From assembly GCA_017527495.1 (NCBI GenBank), contig JAFXPY010000014.1, positions 1 through 64,000 of the forward strand: a stretch of DNA of 64,000 nt, read 5' to 3'. Under the pieces are notes generated by a model. It did not search any database and was not told where the DNA came from. It was given only the letters and a program-made list of their open reading frames with translations. Below, one piece after another: positions 36,241 to 45,530 of this stretch (the stretch's first letter is position 1; every line of letters starts with the position of its first letter). Both the position numbers and the translations under genes were made by a program. This DNA is from Paludibacteraceae bacterium. Its GTDB lineage: Bacteria; Bacteroidota; Bacteroidia; Bacteroidales; Paludibacteraceae.

Positions 36241-37230
36241 TTGACAACCGACGAATTATTTATGAAACGCTGTCTGCAATTAGCGCAGCTTGGTATAGAG
36301 GATGTGGCACCCAATCCTATGGTTGGCGCTGTTGTCGTGCATAATGGGCAAATAATCGGTGAGGGCTATCATCGCCGTTATGGTGAGGCGCATGCTGAGG
36401 TTAATGCTATTGCATCAGTTGAAAATAAAGCGTTGCTTAAAGAAAGTACTATATATGTCAGTCTTGAGCCTTGCAGTCATTATGGCAAGACACCTCCATG
36501 TGCCGACCTTTTGATAAAGCATCGGATTCCTCGTGTCGTTGTTGGCTTGCAAGACCCTAATCCCCTTGTAGGCGGACAAGGTATTGAGCGGTTGCGCAAT
36601 GCCGGTGCAGAAGTCGTAGTGGGGGTGTTAGAGCAAGAATGTCGCGAAGTGAACAAGCGTTTCCTCTGTCTGCAAGAAAAGCATCGCCCGTATGTAATTT
36701 TGAAGTGGGCACAGACGGCAGATGGTTTTATCGACAGACTCAGGACTTCGGCTGATGAGCCGGTGTTGGTCATCTCAAACCCTATAACAAAACAATTAGT
36801 GCACAAGATGCGTGCTGAAAATATGGCTATTATGGTTGGAACAAACACCGCCATTCTCGACAACCCAAGCTTGCGAACAACACGCTGGACAGGTCGAAAC
36901 CCTCTGAGAGTCGTCATCGACAAGCACGACCGTATTCCACGAACAAATAAACTTTTCACCACCTCAGATGCCGAAACTCTCGTTCTTCACACCTACGATT
37001 GGCAAGAGATACTTCATACTCTTGCAGAGCGAAAAATACATAGCTTGATTGTTGAGGGGGGGCAGACTTTGCTCAATTCAATCATTGCTGATGGAACATG
37101 GGATGAAGCGCACGTGGAAATAGCTCCTTTAGAAATTGGGAAAGGGGTAGAGGCTCCAAAGATCAATTTGCCTCAAAACCCTACGGCAAATATCTTAGGT
37201 CATCAAATCTATAGTTTCAAAAAACACTGA
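36241..37230 (+). CDS. ribD: Bifunctional riboflavin deaminase/reductase
   Basis: RibD carries out two steps of riboflavin synthesis: deamination of the pyrimidine, then reduction of its ribose side chain. The 329 residues comprise an N-terminal zinc deaminase with HAEVNAI (about 50-56) and PCSHYGKTPPCADLL (about 77-91), and a C-terminal reductase (about 145-329) with LKWAQTADGFI and LIVEGGQTLLNS. I accept the TTG at 36241 as start because the family N-terminus (TTDELFMKRCLQLAQLG) precedes the first ATG at 36262. No FMN riboswitch is seen upstream. Other rib genes are not adjacent. Confidence 0.94.
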   Translation: MTTDELFMKRCLQLAQLGIEDVAPNPMVGAVVVHNGQIIGEGYHRRYGEAHAEVNAIASVENKALLKESTIYVSLEPCSHYGKTPPCADLLIKHRIPRVVVGLQDPNPLVGGQGIERLRNAGAEVVVGVLEQECREVNKRFLCLQEKHRPYVILKWAQTADGFIDRLRTSADEPVLVISNPITKQLVHKMRAENMAIMVGTNTAILDNPSLRTTRWTGRNPLRVVIDKHDRIPRTNKLFTTSDAETLVLHTYDWQEILHTLAERKIHSLIVEGGQTLLNSIIADGTWDEAHVEIAPLEIGKGVEAPKINLPQNPTANILGHQIYSFKKH

Positions 37231-37240
37231 TTAACTAAAT

Positions 37241-37271
37241 TTTGCAGTTTGGAAAAAAAGTATTAATTTTG
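37241..37271 (+). promoter_or_regulatory. Bacteroidota promoter for the M23 peptidase gene
   Basis: TTTG (37241-37244), a 19-nt spacer and TAATTTTG (37264-37271), 38 nt before the ATG. Confidence 0.8.
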
Positions 37272-37309
37272 CAAATAATCTATCAAAATGCCCCAAAAAT
37301 ATAAAAAAC

Positions 37310-38320
37310 ATGAAAAAACTTTGTCTAACCCTAATTAGTTTCTTTTTTGTTCTTAATTGTTTTGCTCAAGAGCCGGTTCAAAGTCAAGAAGATGCAACTA
37401 TTGCCGAGACAGATATCATTGCAGAAGAAGATTGTACTGCGGTTGAACCTCTAATGATCAATCCTGAGGCTTATCATCTTGAATTGCGTAACGACACACT
37501 TGTTGTTGTTTGTGACCCTGATTTGACAATGCCCAAACATATCGTCATTCGTTCAAACGACCGCGAGAATATCTATCGCAAGATGTTCAACGACCAGACT
37601 GACGACCTTATGGAGGACCATCCTGCCGAAGATATCTACAATAAGATATGGACTTCAGAGCGTGTCAATCCCTACCAGATTCCAATAGATAGCATACCTG
37701 ATTCCACAATTATCAATGTGTCAAATTTCGTTATGCCTGTTCCGGGATATATAACCTCAAAATTTGGTCCGCGTAAATATCGTATGCACTTTGGTACTGA
37801 CATAAAGCTTCAAATAGGCGATTCTATCCGTTGTGCTTTTGATGGTCAGGTGCGTATAGTAGATTATGAGCCAAAGGGTTATGGTCATTATGTTGTGGTT
37901 CGTCACGACAATGGTCTCGAAACTGTTTATGCCCACATGACCCGTCCGTTATGCGAAGTCAACGACCGTGTATTTGCAGGCGACATAATCGGTTTGGGCG
38001 GTAACACAGGACGAAGCACCGGACCGCACCTTCATTTTGAAATACGCTATTTAGGCAATGCAATCAACACCGAACTTCTCATCAATTACGACACAAAACA
38101 AATGAAGGATAGCACCTACACAATAACAAAAAAGCAAACTTTCTATCATCAAAAACAGATACAAGCACAGAAATCGGCCAAATATGTTACAATTCGTCAG
38201 GGAGATAGCTTGAGCGTTATTGCAAGAAGGAATGGTACAACTGTGAGCCGTCTATGTCAGCTCAACGGAATCAAACCAACATCAACTATTCGTGCCGGAA
38301 GAAAACTCAGAGTTAGATAG
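37310..38320 (+). CDS. M23 family metallopeptidase with C-terminal LysM domain
   Basis: A 336-residue secreted cell-wall enzyme or its scaffold. It has a signal peptide (about 1-19, ending CFAQ), a variable acidic region, a LytM/M23 domain (about 142-262) with the zinc ligands in HFGTDIK and HLHFEIR and the catalytic His in VYAHM, then a LysM peptidoglycan-binding module (about 290-336: YVTIRQGDSLSVIARRNGTT). All metal ligands are present, so an active DD- or LD-endopeptidase on peptidoglycan cross-bridges is likely. It lies 17 bp upstream of a DUF3298 lipoprotein gene, probably co-transcribed. Confidence 0.92.
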   Translation: MKKLCLTLISFFFVLNCFAQEPVQSQEDATIAETDIIAEEDCTAVEPLMINPEAYHLELRNDTLVVVCDPDLTMPKHIVIRSNDRENIYRKMFNDQTDDLMEDHPAEDIYNKIWTSERVNPYQIPIDSIPDSTIINVSNFVMPVPGYITSKFGPRKYRMHFGTDIKLQIGDSIRCAFDGQVRIVDYEPKGYGHYVVVRHDNGLETVYAHMTRPLCEVNDRVFAGDIIGLGGNTGRSTGPHLHFEIRYLGNAINTELLINYDTKQMKDSTYTITKKQTFYHQKQIQAQKSAKYVTIRQGDSLSVIARRNGTTVSRLCQLNGIKPTSTIRAGRKLRVR

Positions 38321-38337
38321 TAATTCATTAATTTTAT

Positions 38338-39120
38338 ATGAACATGAAAAAGTATTTATTTATAGTGCTTTGTTTTGTTGCTGCGCTGACAAGTTGCAAC
38401 AAACACGAGTTCAGAACCGAACAAATCAAATACAACAAGACTTACATTGCTGAAAATGGGTCAGATAGTCTTGTGATTGCAATAGATATAGAATATCCTG
38501 TTGATATGGAAAATGAGTCGGCTCTTGTTGCTATACAAACTGACTTGCTCAAGATCTTGCTCGACAACGAAGTCAATCCTAATGACGGAGAAAAAGCAAT
38601 TCGTGAGTATGCACAAAAATTCGAAGAGGGTTATAAAAAAGAATATCGTCCTGAATTGAGCAATGATTTAGGTTTGTTTTGTTGGGAAAACTATATCAAT
38701 GGCAAGGTGATAAGTGTGCAAAACAATATCCTGACTTATTGCGACGAGCGATATGTCTTTCTCGGTGGCCCGCATGGCAATAATCAACGACATTTCTATA
38801 ACTATGATATGCAAAGCGGCAAATGCCTGACAGAAACCGACTTCTTTGTTGAGGGATTTGAAAAAGATTTGACTCAGTTGCTTGTCAGCAATATGATTGA
38901 AGAGATAGATGAGTTTGAGTCGATTCGTGATCTGAATGAGTCTCCTTATGATATGGATGAAATCAAACCTAACCATAATTTCTATTTCACCGACAAAGAA
39001 TTGATTTATGTGTTCAATCCTTACGAGATAGGTCCGTACTATCTCGGTGAGACAGAGGTGTCTATTCCACTTTCGCAAGTTGGAAGTTTATTGCGTGCAG
39101 AATATAAGGCAGCAGAATAA
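38338..39120 (+). CDS. DUF4163/DUF3298 (RsiV-like) lipoprotein
   Basis: A 260-residue lipoprotein (ALTSC, Cys20; an alternative start two codons later leaves the signal intact). The C-terminal half has the DUF3298 pattern: YVFLGGPHGNNQRHFYNYDMQSGK, then a Tyr/Asn-rich strand and IPLSQV near the end; only LGGPHGN and FYFTDKELIYVFNPYEIGPY-type segments are diagnostic. In Bacillus, RsiV uses this fold to bind lysozyme, but that protein also has an anti-sigma domain, absent here. The neighbour is a peptidoglycan hydrolase, so a cell-wall-related role is plausible but unproven. Confidence 0.78.
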   Translation: MNMKKYLFIVLCFVAALTSCNKHEFRTEQIKYNKTYIAENGSDSLVIAIDIEYPVDMENESALVAIQTDLLKILLDNEVNPNDGEKAIREYAQKFEEGYKKEYRPELSNDLGLFCWENYINGKVISVQNNILTYCDERYVFLGGPHGNNQRHFYNYDMQSGKCLTETDFFVEGFEKDLTQLLVSNMIEEIDEFESIRDLNESPYDMDEIKPNHNFYFTDKELIYVFNPYEIGPYYLGETEVSIPLSQVGSLLRAEYKAAE

Positions 39121-39135
39121 CTCATTTTTCACCTT

Positions 39136-42093
39136 TCACTTTTCACTTCTAATGAGCTTGTACAATATCTCAATAGGGTGATAAGCTTTGATGCCTGTGC
39201 CGTCGTATATTTGTGCTCGGCATGATGTGCCGGGCGCGGCGATGAAGACAGGTCGCTCTATGGTGTTGTTCTTTACGGCTTCTCTGACAGCCGGGAATAA
39301 TATCATTTCGCCAATAGCAATAGATGTTTTGTAGTGCTCCTTTTCGTAACCGAATGAACCGGCCATGCCGCAGCAGCCTGATGCAATGGTATGCACCGTT
39401 GTGCTGACAGGTAGATTGAGTATCTGAGCTGTTTTTTCTGTTCCAACGAGTGCTTTCTGGTGACAATGTCCATGAAGCCATATCTCTGCCGGCAGGTCGC
39501 TGAAGTCGTTGCTCGTTATGTTGCCCGACTCTATTTCACGCACCAAAAACTCGTCGAACAAAAGACTATTCTTGCCTAATTCTTTGGCATCTTGACGCAT
39601 TGCTGGTTTTACAAGGTCGGGATACTCATCGCGGAAAGATAATATACATGATGGCTCTATACCAACAAGTGGCATTTGGGCTGAAACAATGTCTTTGAGA
39701 AGTTCTACATTTTTTTCTGCAAACCTTTTGGCTTGTCGCAAACACCCTTTTGATATGGCAGAACGACCACTCTCAACATGCTTGGGTAAGAGTACATTGT
39801 AGCCTAAACGATTGAGCAACTTGATAAATGTGAGCCCTATCTCGGCATCTTGACAGGTGGTGAATTCGTCTGCAAAAAAATAGATGGTTCCTTTGGGAGT
39901 GTCAACAAGATATGATGATTGCTGTTTGAACTTTTGAATTTTCGGAATATTCCTTTCTTGTGCAAATCCTGCTATATGTTTTAGCACTGCCGAAGTCAGT
40001 TTGTTGGTTGCAAAGAAGTTGTATATGTGAGGGACAAAAGAGCCTATGTGCTGTAAATCGGCATTATGAGCTACAAGCCATGTGTGAAACGGCGTACTTT
40101 GTTCGTCGTATATATTTTGCAAGATTTCAGCTCTGATGCTTGTCATGTCAACATTTGACGGACATTCTTTTTTGCATGCTTTGCATGCTAAGCAGGAATT
40201 CAAAATGGCTTTTACTTCTTCAATATTGTTTTTGTCGTAAAGATATTCTCTGATTATGTTGGCTCGAGCGCGTGTGCTCATTAATTCGTCGCGCGACACT
40301 TTGTAGGCAGGACACATTGTTCCGCCAATGATATTTGATTTTCGGCAGTCGCCGGCTCCGTTGCATTGCTCGACGCTGCAAAGAAGTGCATGATTTTGAT
40401 TCTCTGCACCCGTAGCTCCTTCTGTTTTACATTCGTCGAATGTTGCTTTCCAATTAAATTGTGTGGTTATGGTCGGGGTGTTGTCGTGAGGCGTTTCTAC
40501 ACGCAAGTTGCTGTCCATACGTGGAGTATCAACTATTTTGTGTGGATTGAATATATTGTCTTTGTCCCAGCAGTATTTTACTTGTCGCATGAGTTGATAG
40601 GCTTCGTCTCCATATTGCAGTGGTATAAATTCGCCTCTGAGCCTACCGTCGCCATGTTCGCCGCTTATCGTGCCGCGATGTTTGCGTACAAGCAGTGTTG
40701 TTTCGTATGCAATTTGTCGGAATAGTTGTTTGCCTTGTTCAGTTTTGAGATTTAGAATAGGGCGCAGATGCAGTTCGCCTGTGCTTATATGTCCATAGAA
40801 CACGCATGAGGTGTTGAGGCGTTTGAGCATGTCTCGGAAATCGGCCATATAGGCCGGTAGTCGTTGCGGTGTAACAGCTGTATCTTCAATTACACCGGTA
40901 GGTTTGGCGTCGCCTTTCATGCCACTCAAAATGCCCAGTCCTGCTTTGCGAAGATTCCATACCTTGCTGACATCATCGCCATAGACGCGTGTGCAAAGTG
41001 TAATGTGTCCACTCTCTAACAAGTCTTTTTCCATACGGTTGGCTTGTTGATTGAGGTCGTCTAAAGTATCGCTTCTGAGTTCTGCAATGAGCAAAGCTTC
41101 GGGGTTGCCTTCAACAAAAAAACGTTCAACATTGCTATTGTTTTTGCTCAGTAGGAGTATCTCGCCGTCCATAAGTTCAACTGCTGTAGGCTTGTGGCTT
41201 AGTGCAATGAGATTGGCTTCAAAGGCTGCTTCCAATGACTTGCAATGAGCACAGAGTGTCATGATTTGTGCCGGCGGCAAAGGGTCGAGCGACACTTTAA
41301 TCTTGTATATAAAAGCCAACGTACCTTCACTTCCTGCCAAAAGTCGGCAGAGATTGATGGTGCGTTGCAGAAAAGGCACAGAGTTGTCGTGCAGCCTTTC
41401 TATTGTCTCGTCAATGGCGTACCCACAGCTACGCCGTGCAAGCGTGCGGTCAGGGTATGATTGTTCAATGAGTAGCCTTGTTGGTTGGTCTAATGCCCAA
41501 TTGATGAGCTGACAGTAAATTTGTTGAATAATGGCAGAATTATTGTCGGTATGCAGCCAAAAGTTTTCGCCAAAGCGTTGTTCGAGTTGTAGAATTGTAT
41601 AATCTTTAAAGTGTTCGCATGTTCCGTCGGCGAGTATGCCTTCGGCTTCTATAATGTGTGGTCTGGTGCTTCCATAGACAAGAGAATGAGTACCGCATGA
41701 GTTGTTGCCAAACATACCGCCAATGCAGCAACGATTGGAAGTTGATGTCTCTGGGCTGAAAAAAAGTCCGTATTGTTTGCAGGCTATATTAAGCTCATCG
41801 CGCACCACACCGGGTTCAACAACGGCATATCTCTCTTTCGGATTGATTTCTATGATATGGTTGAGATGTCGGCTTATGTCGGCGACGATGCCGTTTCCAA
41901 CCACTTGTCCGGCGATAGATGTGCCCCCGGCACGAGCAATGATGTTGGTGTTGTGCTGTTTTGCAAGCGAGATAAGTTCTTTGATGTCCTCTACATTTTG
42001 CGGATATGCCACAGCAAAAGGTCTTTCGCAATACACACTTGCGTCGGTAGAATAGGCAAGCAGGTGGGCATTATCTTGCAGTAGAGTAATCAT
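39136..42093 (-). CDS. FAD-binding and (Fe-S)-binding oxidoreductase (GlcD/GlpC-type fusion)
   Basis: A 985-residue two-part enzyme. The N-terminal half (about 1-520) is an FAD-dependent oxidase of the D-lactate/glycolate dehydrogenase type with ARAGGTSIAGQVVGNGIV (about 53-70) and the C-terminal SGEHGDGRLRG (about 458-468). The second half has Fe-S motifs CSVEQCNGAGDC and CLACKACKKECP (about 633-644), and a cysteine-rich CCG domain with ASGCCGMAGSFGYE near residue 910. Proteins of this architecture oxidise D-2-hydroxy acids such as D-lactate or D-2-hydroxyglutarate and pass electrons to quinone. The exact substrate cannot be read from sequence. Last gene of the nadK-fmt operon. Confidence 0.88.
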   Translation of the reverse strand: MITLLQDNAHLLAYSTDASVYCERPFAVAYPQNVEDIKELISLAKQHNTNIIARAGGTSIAGQVVGNGIVADISRHLNHIIEINPKERYAVVEPGVVRDELNIACKQYGLFFSPETSTSNRCCIGGMFGNNSCGTHSLVYGSTRPHIIEAEGILADGTCEHFKDYTILQLEQRFGENFWLHTDNNSAIIQQIYCQLINWALDQPTRLLIEQSYPDRTLARRSCGYAIDETIERLHDNSVPFLQRTINLCRLLAGSEGTLAFIYKIKVSLDPLPPAQIMTLCAHCKSLEAAFEANLIALSHKPTAVELMDGEILLLSKNNSNVERFFVEGNPEALLIAELRSDTLDDLNQQANRMEKDLLESGHITLCTRVYGDDVSKVWNLRKAGLGILSGMKGDAKPTGVIEDTAVTPQRLPAYMADFRDMLKRLNTSCVFYGHISTGELHLRPILNLKTEQGKQLFRQIAYETTLLVRKHRGTISGEHGDGRLRGEFIPLQYGDEAYQLMRQVKYCWDKDNIFNPHKIVDTPRMDSNLRVETPHDNTPTITTQFNWKATFDECKTEGATGAENQNHALLCSVEQCNGAGDCRKSNIIGGTMCPAYKVSRDELMSTRARANIIREYLYDKNNIEEVKAILNSCLACKACKKECPSNVDMTSIRAEILQNIYDEQSTPFHTWLVAHNADLQHIGSFVPHIYNFFATNKLTSAVLKHIAGFAQERNIPKIQKFKQQSSYLVDTPKGTIYFFADEFTTCQDAEIGLTFIKLLNRLGYNVLLPKHVESGRSAISKGCLRQAKRFAEKNVELLKDIVSAQMPLVGIEPSCILSFRDEYPDLVKPAMRQDAKELGKNSLLFDEFLVREIESGNITSNDFSDLPAEIWLHGHCHQKALVGTEKTAQILNLPVSTTVHTIASGCCGMAGSFGYEKEHYKTSIAIGEMILFPAVREAVKNNTIERPVFIAAPGTSCRAQIYDGTGIKAYHPIEILYKLIRSEK

Positions 42094-42119
42094 GTGGTTA
42101 GATGAAAATAAAATTGATC

Positions 42120-42659
42120 TTATTCTTCAAATTTTTTGTGCCAATTGTCGAATCGTTGTACCGATTCAAACCCATATCGCCATAAGTTGGAACGCACTGT
42201 TGAGAGTGATAGTTCTTCGTTGATATGACTTTTTGAATAGAACTTGTCAGCATAGCAAATCAGTTCTTCTTCTATCGATACAGGCACATAATTACCTACA
42301 GGAATGGGTAGGTCGTCCATTTCGATTTGTTCCATTGTGATGCCTGTTCCGGTGTGACGCTCGGCAATAAGTGCATGCTGTGGAAGTCCTTCTTTGCGAA
42401 GTATTTCAGCGCCTAAATAGCCGTGCTCAATATAGTGGTGCGAGCCGAAGCAAAAGATATTGGGAGCATCGCAAAGGAAAATACCTATGTCGTGAAGCAT
42501 GGCTGCTTCGTAAATAAAGTTGCGGTCTATACCTAATTGTGGCTTGTTGTCAATAATTTTCAGTGCCCGATTGGCAACCTGTTCGCTGTGAGTAACAAGT
42601 ATGTTTCGTAGTTCTTTCTGTTCGTTATAGTATTTGTCAATAATGTCTATTGGATTCAT
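42120..42659 (-). CDS. HD domain phosphohydrolase
   Basis: A 179-residue single-domain HD protein. Metal-binding residues are in VTHSEQVANRAL (first His), MLHDIGIF (His-Asp, about 54-61), HHYIEHGYLGAEIL and ERHTGTGIT. Small cytoplasmic HD proteins of this kind hydrolyse nucleotides or phosphomonoesters; the substrate is unknown. It lies between fmt and the FAD/Fe-S gene with gaps of 43 and 26 bp, suggesting membership of the same operon but not a shared pathway. Confidence 0.88.
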   Translation of the reverse strand: MNPIDIIDKYYNEQKELRNILVTHSEQVANRALKIIDNKPQLGIDRNFIYEAAMLHDIGIFLCDAPNIFCFGSHHYIEHGYLGAEILRKEGLPQHALIAERHTGTGITMEQIEMDDLPIPVGNYVPVSIEEELICYADKFYSKSHINEELSLSTVRSNLWRYGFESVQRFDNWHKKFEE

Positions 42660-42702
42660 AATGAAATTCTGTTAGTGTTAAGATTTAATATTTTCTTTTT
42701 TG

Positions 42703-43641
42703 TTATTTCAGACCATTGAGAACATCCCTGACATTGAGTGGTTTTTTGCTTGGTAATTGCATGTTGAGTAATTTAATAAATCCGTCTTTGCATGCAATTT
42801 TGATGTATGTCTTGTTGTCTGTCAGTGCTGTTCCTATTGTGAGGTTGTGAGGTTCAATTATTGGTTCTGTGGCGAAAATTTTTGCATTGATGCTGTGTCC
42901 GTTAAGTTGAAATTCAGTCCATGCTGCCGGGTAGGGTGATAGTCCGCGCACAAAGTTGTGTATCTGTTCGGCTGTTTGGTTGTAATTGATTTGGCATGTC
43001 TCTTTGAATATTTTTGGAGCCGGGTGGAGCTGTTCAGTTGCAATTTGATTTTGCGGTATGGCTGTGATGTTTTGATTTATAACCATGTCGGTTGTTGCTA
43101 TCACCATTTCTGCTCCCTCAATCATGAGTTTGTCATGCAGGTTTCCTGCATTGTCTGTTGGCTCTATTGTGATTTTGTGTTGCATAATGATGTCGCCGGT
43201 GTCAATTTCTTGTTGCAGGAAAAAAGTAGTCAGTCCGGTCTCTTTCTCTCCGTTGATGATTGCCCAGTTGATAGGCGCAGCACCGCGGTATTGTGGAAGC
43301 AAAGATGCGTGCAGATTGAATGTGCCGTATTTGGGCATTGCCCACACAACCTCAGGCAGCATACGGAATGCCACAACGATTTGCAAATCGGCGTTGTAGG
43401 AGCGAAGTTGCTCGAGAAATTCCGGATTTTTAAGTTTTTCGGGCTGTAAAACGGGCAGTCCTGCCGACAAAGCATACTGTTTTACGGCACTTTGTTGCAT
43501 CTTATGTCCGCGTCCTGACGGCTTGTCTGGCATTGTAATTACTGCCACAATATTATAACCATTTTCTACCAATTTTTGCAGTGGCAACACCGCAAATTCA
43601 GGTGTGCCCATGTATATGATTCTGAGTTGTTTCTTGTCCAT
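42703..43641 (-). CDS. fmt: Methionyl-tRNA formyltransferase
   Basis: Fmt formylates the initiator Met-tRNA. The 312 residues have the normal layout: N-terminal Rossmann domain starting IIYMGTPEFAVLPLQ, the MPDKPSGRGHKMQ loop (about 37-49), the active-site segment LHASLLPQYRGAAPINWAI (about 110-128, Asn/His/Asp triad completed by the Asp of QQEIDTGDI), and the C-terminal tRNA-binding OB domain. def is not adjacent here. Confidence 0.96.
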   Translation of the reverse strand: MDKKQLRIIYMGTPEFAVLPLQKLVENGYNIVAVITMPDKPSGRGHKMQQSAVKQYALSAGLPVLQPEKLKNPEFLEQLRSYNADLQIVVAFRMLPEVVWAMPKYGTFNLHASLLPQYRGAAPINWAIINGEKETGLTTFFLQQEIDTGDIIMQHKITIEPTDNAGNLHDKLMIEGAEMVIATTDMVINQNITAIPQNQIATEQLHPAPKIFKETCQINYNQTAEQIHNFVRGLSPYPAAWTEFQLNGHSINAKIFATEPIIEPHNLTIGTALTDNKTYIKIACKDGFIKLLNMQLPSKKPLNVRDVLNGLK

Positions 43642-43650
43642 CGTACTTGT

Positions 43651-44250
43651 TTATAATCTTAAGCTTATGCCGGCTTTTGCTATGGCATCATTGCCTATGT
43701 TTAATTCAAAAAAAATGCATACTGCACGACCGTATGAAAAGCCAAGCGGGGTTATGTTGACACCAAGCATATTGGCATGGTATTTACTTATGTTGTCGAA
43801 AAAAGAAGTATATCCTAAATCAATACCGGAATAAACTCGCCATCTAACTTCGTTATAGTAAGTGAATTGAAGCGAAGCCATCAGGTTGATATATGTTGTT
43901 GAGTGGTTTGCGTCTGTGAAATTTGTTTTGCTCACATCAAGATTAATTTTTCCTCCAAAGCGAAGCCATTTGAGAAAATTATAGTAATATTCGATACCAT
44001 ATTGTCCGTATGGGTTCCAACTGCTATATTCCAAGGCTTGATAGATATCTGTTGTATTGCTGAACCCTCTTTTGACTTGCTCTGGTGTGTAAAAACCATA
44101 GAAAGAGTTCAGCCCTGCGGTGATTGCCACCGTGTGCCTGTTGTTGTCCCATGCCCAATTGATTTTGGGGTCGTTCCAATCAAATTGTTGTGCAACGACA
44201 GAGCATGTCAAGCTAAGCAATATGAATAAAATCTTTACCTTGCACCCCAT
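43651..44250 (-). CDS. Predicted outer-membrane beta-barrel protein of unknown function
   Basis: A 199-residue protein with a signal peptide (about 1-20, ending VVAQ) followed by a chain of amphipathic, aromatic-rich strands (HTVAITAGLNSFYGFY, YGIEYYYNFLKWL, TYINLMASLQFTYYN, WRVYSGIDLGYTSFF) and a short C-terminus ending in Leu. This fits a small 8-strand outer-membrane barrel. No named family is recognised. It starts 16 bp inside the end of nadK and lies 9 bp before fmt, so it is embedded in an operon of core cytoplasmic genes. Confidence 0.65.
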   Translation of the reverse strand: MGCKVKILFILLSLTCSVVAQQFDWNDPKINWAWDNNRHTVAITAGLNSFYGFYTPEQVKRGFSNTTDIYQALEYSSWNPYGQYGIEYYYNFLKWLRFGGKINLDVSKTNFTDANHSTTYINLMASLQFTYYNEVRWRVYSGIDLGYTSFFDNISKYHANMLGVNITPLGFSYGRAVCIFFELNIGNDAIAKAGISLRL

Positions 44251-45089
44251 AAGAGTTTTGTCTTTAGTGAGTCAAGAAAATTGTTTTCTCTCATTTTTGC
44301 CACTTTCACTGTGTAGGGTGCTTTCTTGATTGTCAGCTGAGTGCTGTCTTTGAGCATTCTGCTCCTTCCGTCAACTGACAATAGATAATTCAGCGACCTG
44401 CTCTTCACTTTCAGTTTTATTTCCCAATCGTCAGGTATAATAAGTGGTCGGACATTCAAACTATGTGTCGCAATTGGTGCAATAATGAAATCTTTAGTGT
44501 GCGGGTCCATGATAGGTCCGCCCACCGACATATTGTATGCCGTCGAACCTGTCGGAGTAGAGATTATCAATCCATCAGCCTCGTAGGTATGCAGCAATGT
44601 GCCATTTACGGTGGTCTCCACGGCAATCATGTTGTTTAGGTCATGTTTCATTACCGCAATTTCGTTCAGTGCAAATGGCGCATTGAGGTGCTCGTTTTCA
44701 GAAGCCTCAACGCTCAGCACGGTGCGCTGCTCAATCGTGTATTGATTGCTTTTGATTCTCTCGCAAATAGTCTCAACATCATCGGTCTTTATGTCGGCTA
44801 AAAAACCTAAATGACCAAGGTTGATTCCTAAAATAGGAACACTGCGCCTCCCTATTATAGAAGCCGTGGTGAGGAATGTGCCATCGCCGCCAACAGATAG
44901 TGCAATGTCAATAAAATCAGTGGTCTGTTCGTCGTAGAGCGGGTATTCCTCGCGCAGATTAAGCTCATCGCGAAGCTCCTTGCTTAAATAAACACTTATA
45001 CTACTATCATGACCAAGCAACAAAAGCAGGTGGCGAACTTCTTCAAGTATTTCTTTGCGATGTGAATTACCAAATATAACTATGTTCAT
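44235..45089 (-). CDS. nadK: NAD kinase
   Basis: Phosphorylates NAD to NADP. The protein has 284 residues with the diagnostic LSVGGDGTFLTTASII (GGDG motif, about 66-81), the NE-containing LNEIAVMKHD (about 142-151) and the glycine-rich STPTGSTAYNMSVGGPIMDP (cut here as TGSTAYNMSVGGP, about 179-191). It is the first gene of a five-gene minus-strand operon that runs to 39.1 kb. A possible -7 box on the minus strand (TATTTTTG at 45146-45153) has no clear -33 partner. Confidence 0.95.
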   Translation of the reverse strand: MNIVIFGNSHRKEILEEVRHLLLLLGHDSSISVYLSKELRDELNLREEYPLYDEQTTDFIDIALSVGGDGTFLTTASIIGRRSVPILGINLGHLGFLADIKTDDVETICERIKSNQYTIEQRTVLSVEASENEHLNAPFALNEIAVMKHDLNNMIAVETTVNGTLLHTYEADGLIISTPTGSTAYNMSVGGPIMDPHTKDFIIAPIATHSLNVRPLIIPDDWEIKLKVKSRSLNYLLSVDGRSRMLKDSTQLTIKKAPYTVKVAKMRENNFLDSLKTKLLWGAR

Positions 45090-45109
45090 ACTTCGGCATG
45101 TACCTTATA

Positions 45110-45530
45110 TTATATGAAAACAATACTTCCTTTCTAATTACTCTGCAAAAATACAACAAAAATCTTATATAAAAAAATGTTAAACACAAATATAAAAAAT
45201 ATACCCGTTTTTTGCCGTTTTCTTGTGCAAAAAACAAAACTTTTTTTGTTGTTAAAAAGTTGCTTATTTTAACGATTTCTAAATAATATTTATCTTTGTT
45301 TTTGGTGATATAAGCAATTTTAAGATTGAAAAATTTTCAGTAAAAATTAGGCAAAAAAAATGCATTACTTGAATTTCAACAACTTATAAACACTATGGTG
45401 TATAACCAAACTTAACAAATAGCAATTTATGTGTAAAATGTTGTTAAATAATATGTTGTTAAAAAATATAAAATTCAAGTCGGTAATAATGTTTTGGTGT
45501 ATCATGAAAATATAGTACTTTTGCAATGTG
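45110..45530. other. AT-rich region upstream of dnaA, candidate replication origin
   Basis: Roughly 400 bp without any gene, strongly AT-rich, between divergent nadK and dnaA. It holds repeated TTGTTAAA-type motifs: TTGTTGTTAAAAA (45247-45259), ATGTTGTTAAATAA and ATGTTGTTAAAAAA (about 45438-45466), AATGTTAAACAC (45177-45188) and the inverse TTAACAAA (45412-45419). One loose DnaA-box match, TTATAAACA (45384-45392), has two differences from TTATCCACA. Position and composition suggest oriC or a DnaA-autoregulated region, but no perfect DnaA box is present. Confidence 0.4.
45493..45523 (+). promoter_or_regulatory. Bacteroidota promoter for dnaA
   Basis: TTTG (45493-45496), a 19-nt spacer and TACTTTTG (45516-45523). 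It implies a leader of about 170 nt before the TTG start, containing an 8-bp long-range stem TGCAAGGT (45588-45595) with ACCTTGCA (45634-45641). Confidence 0.75.

Noticed and set aside
42958..43449. A 163-codon open frame on the plus strand
   Set aside because: It is antisense to fmt, which shows all family motifs.
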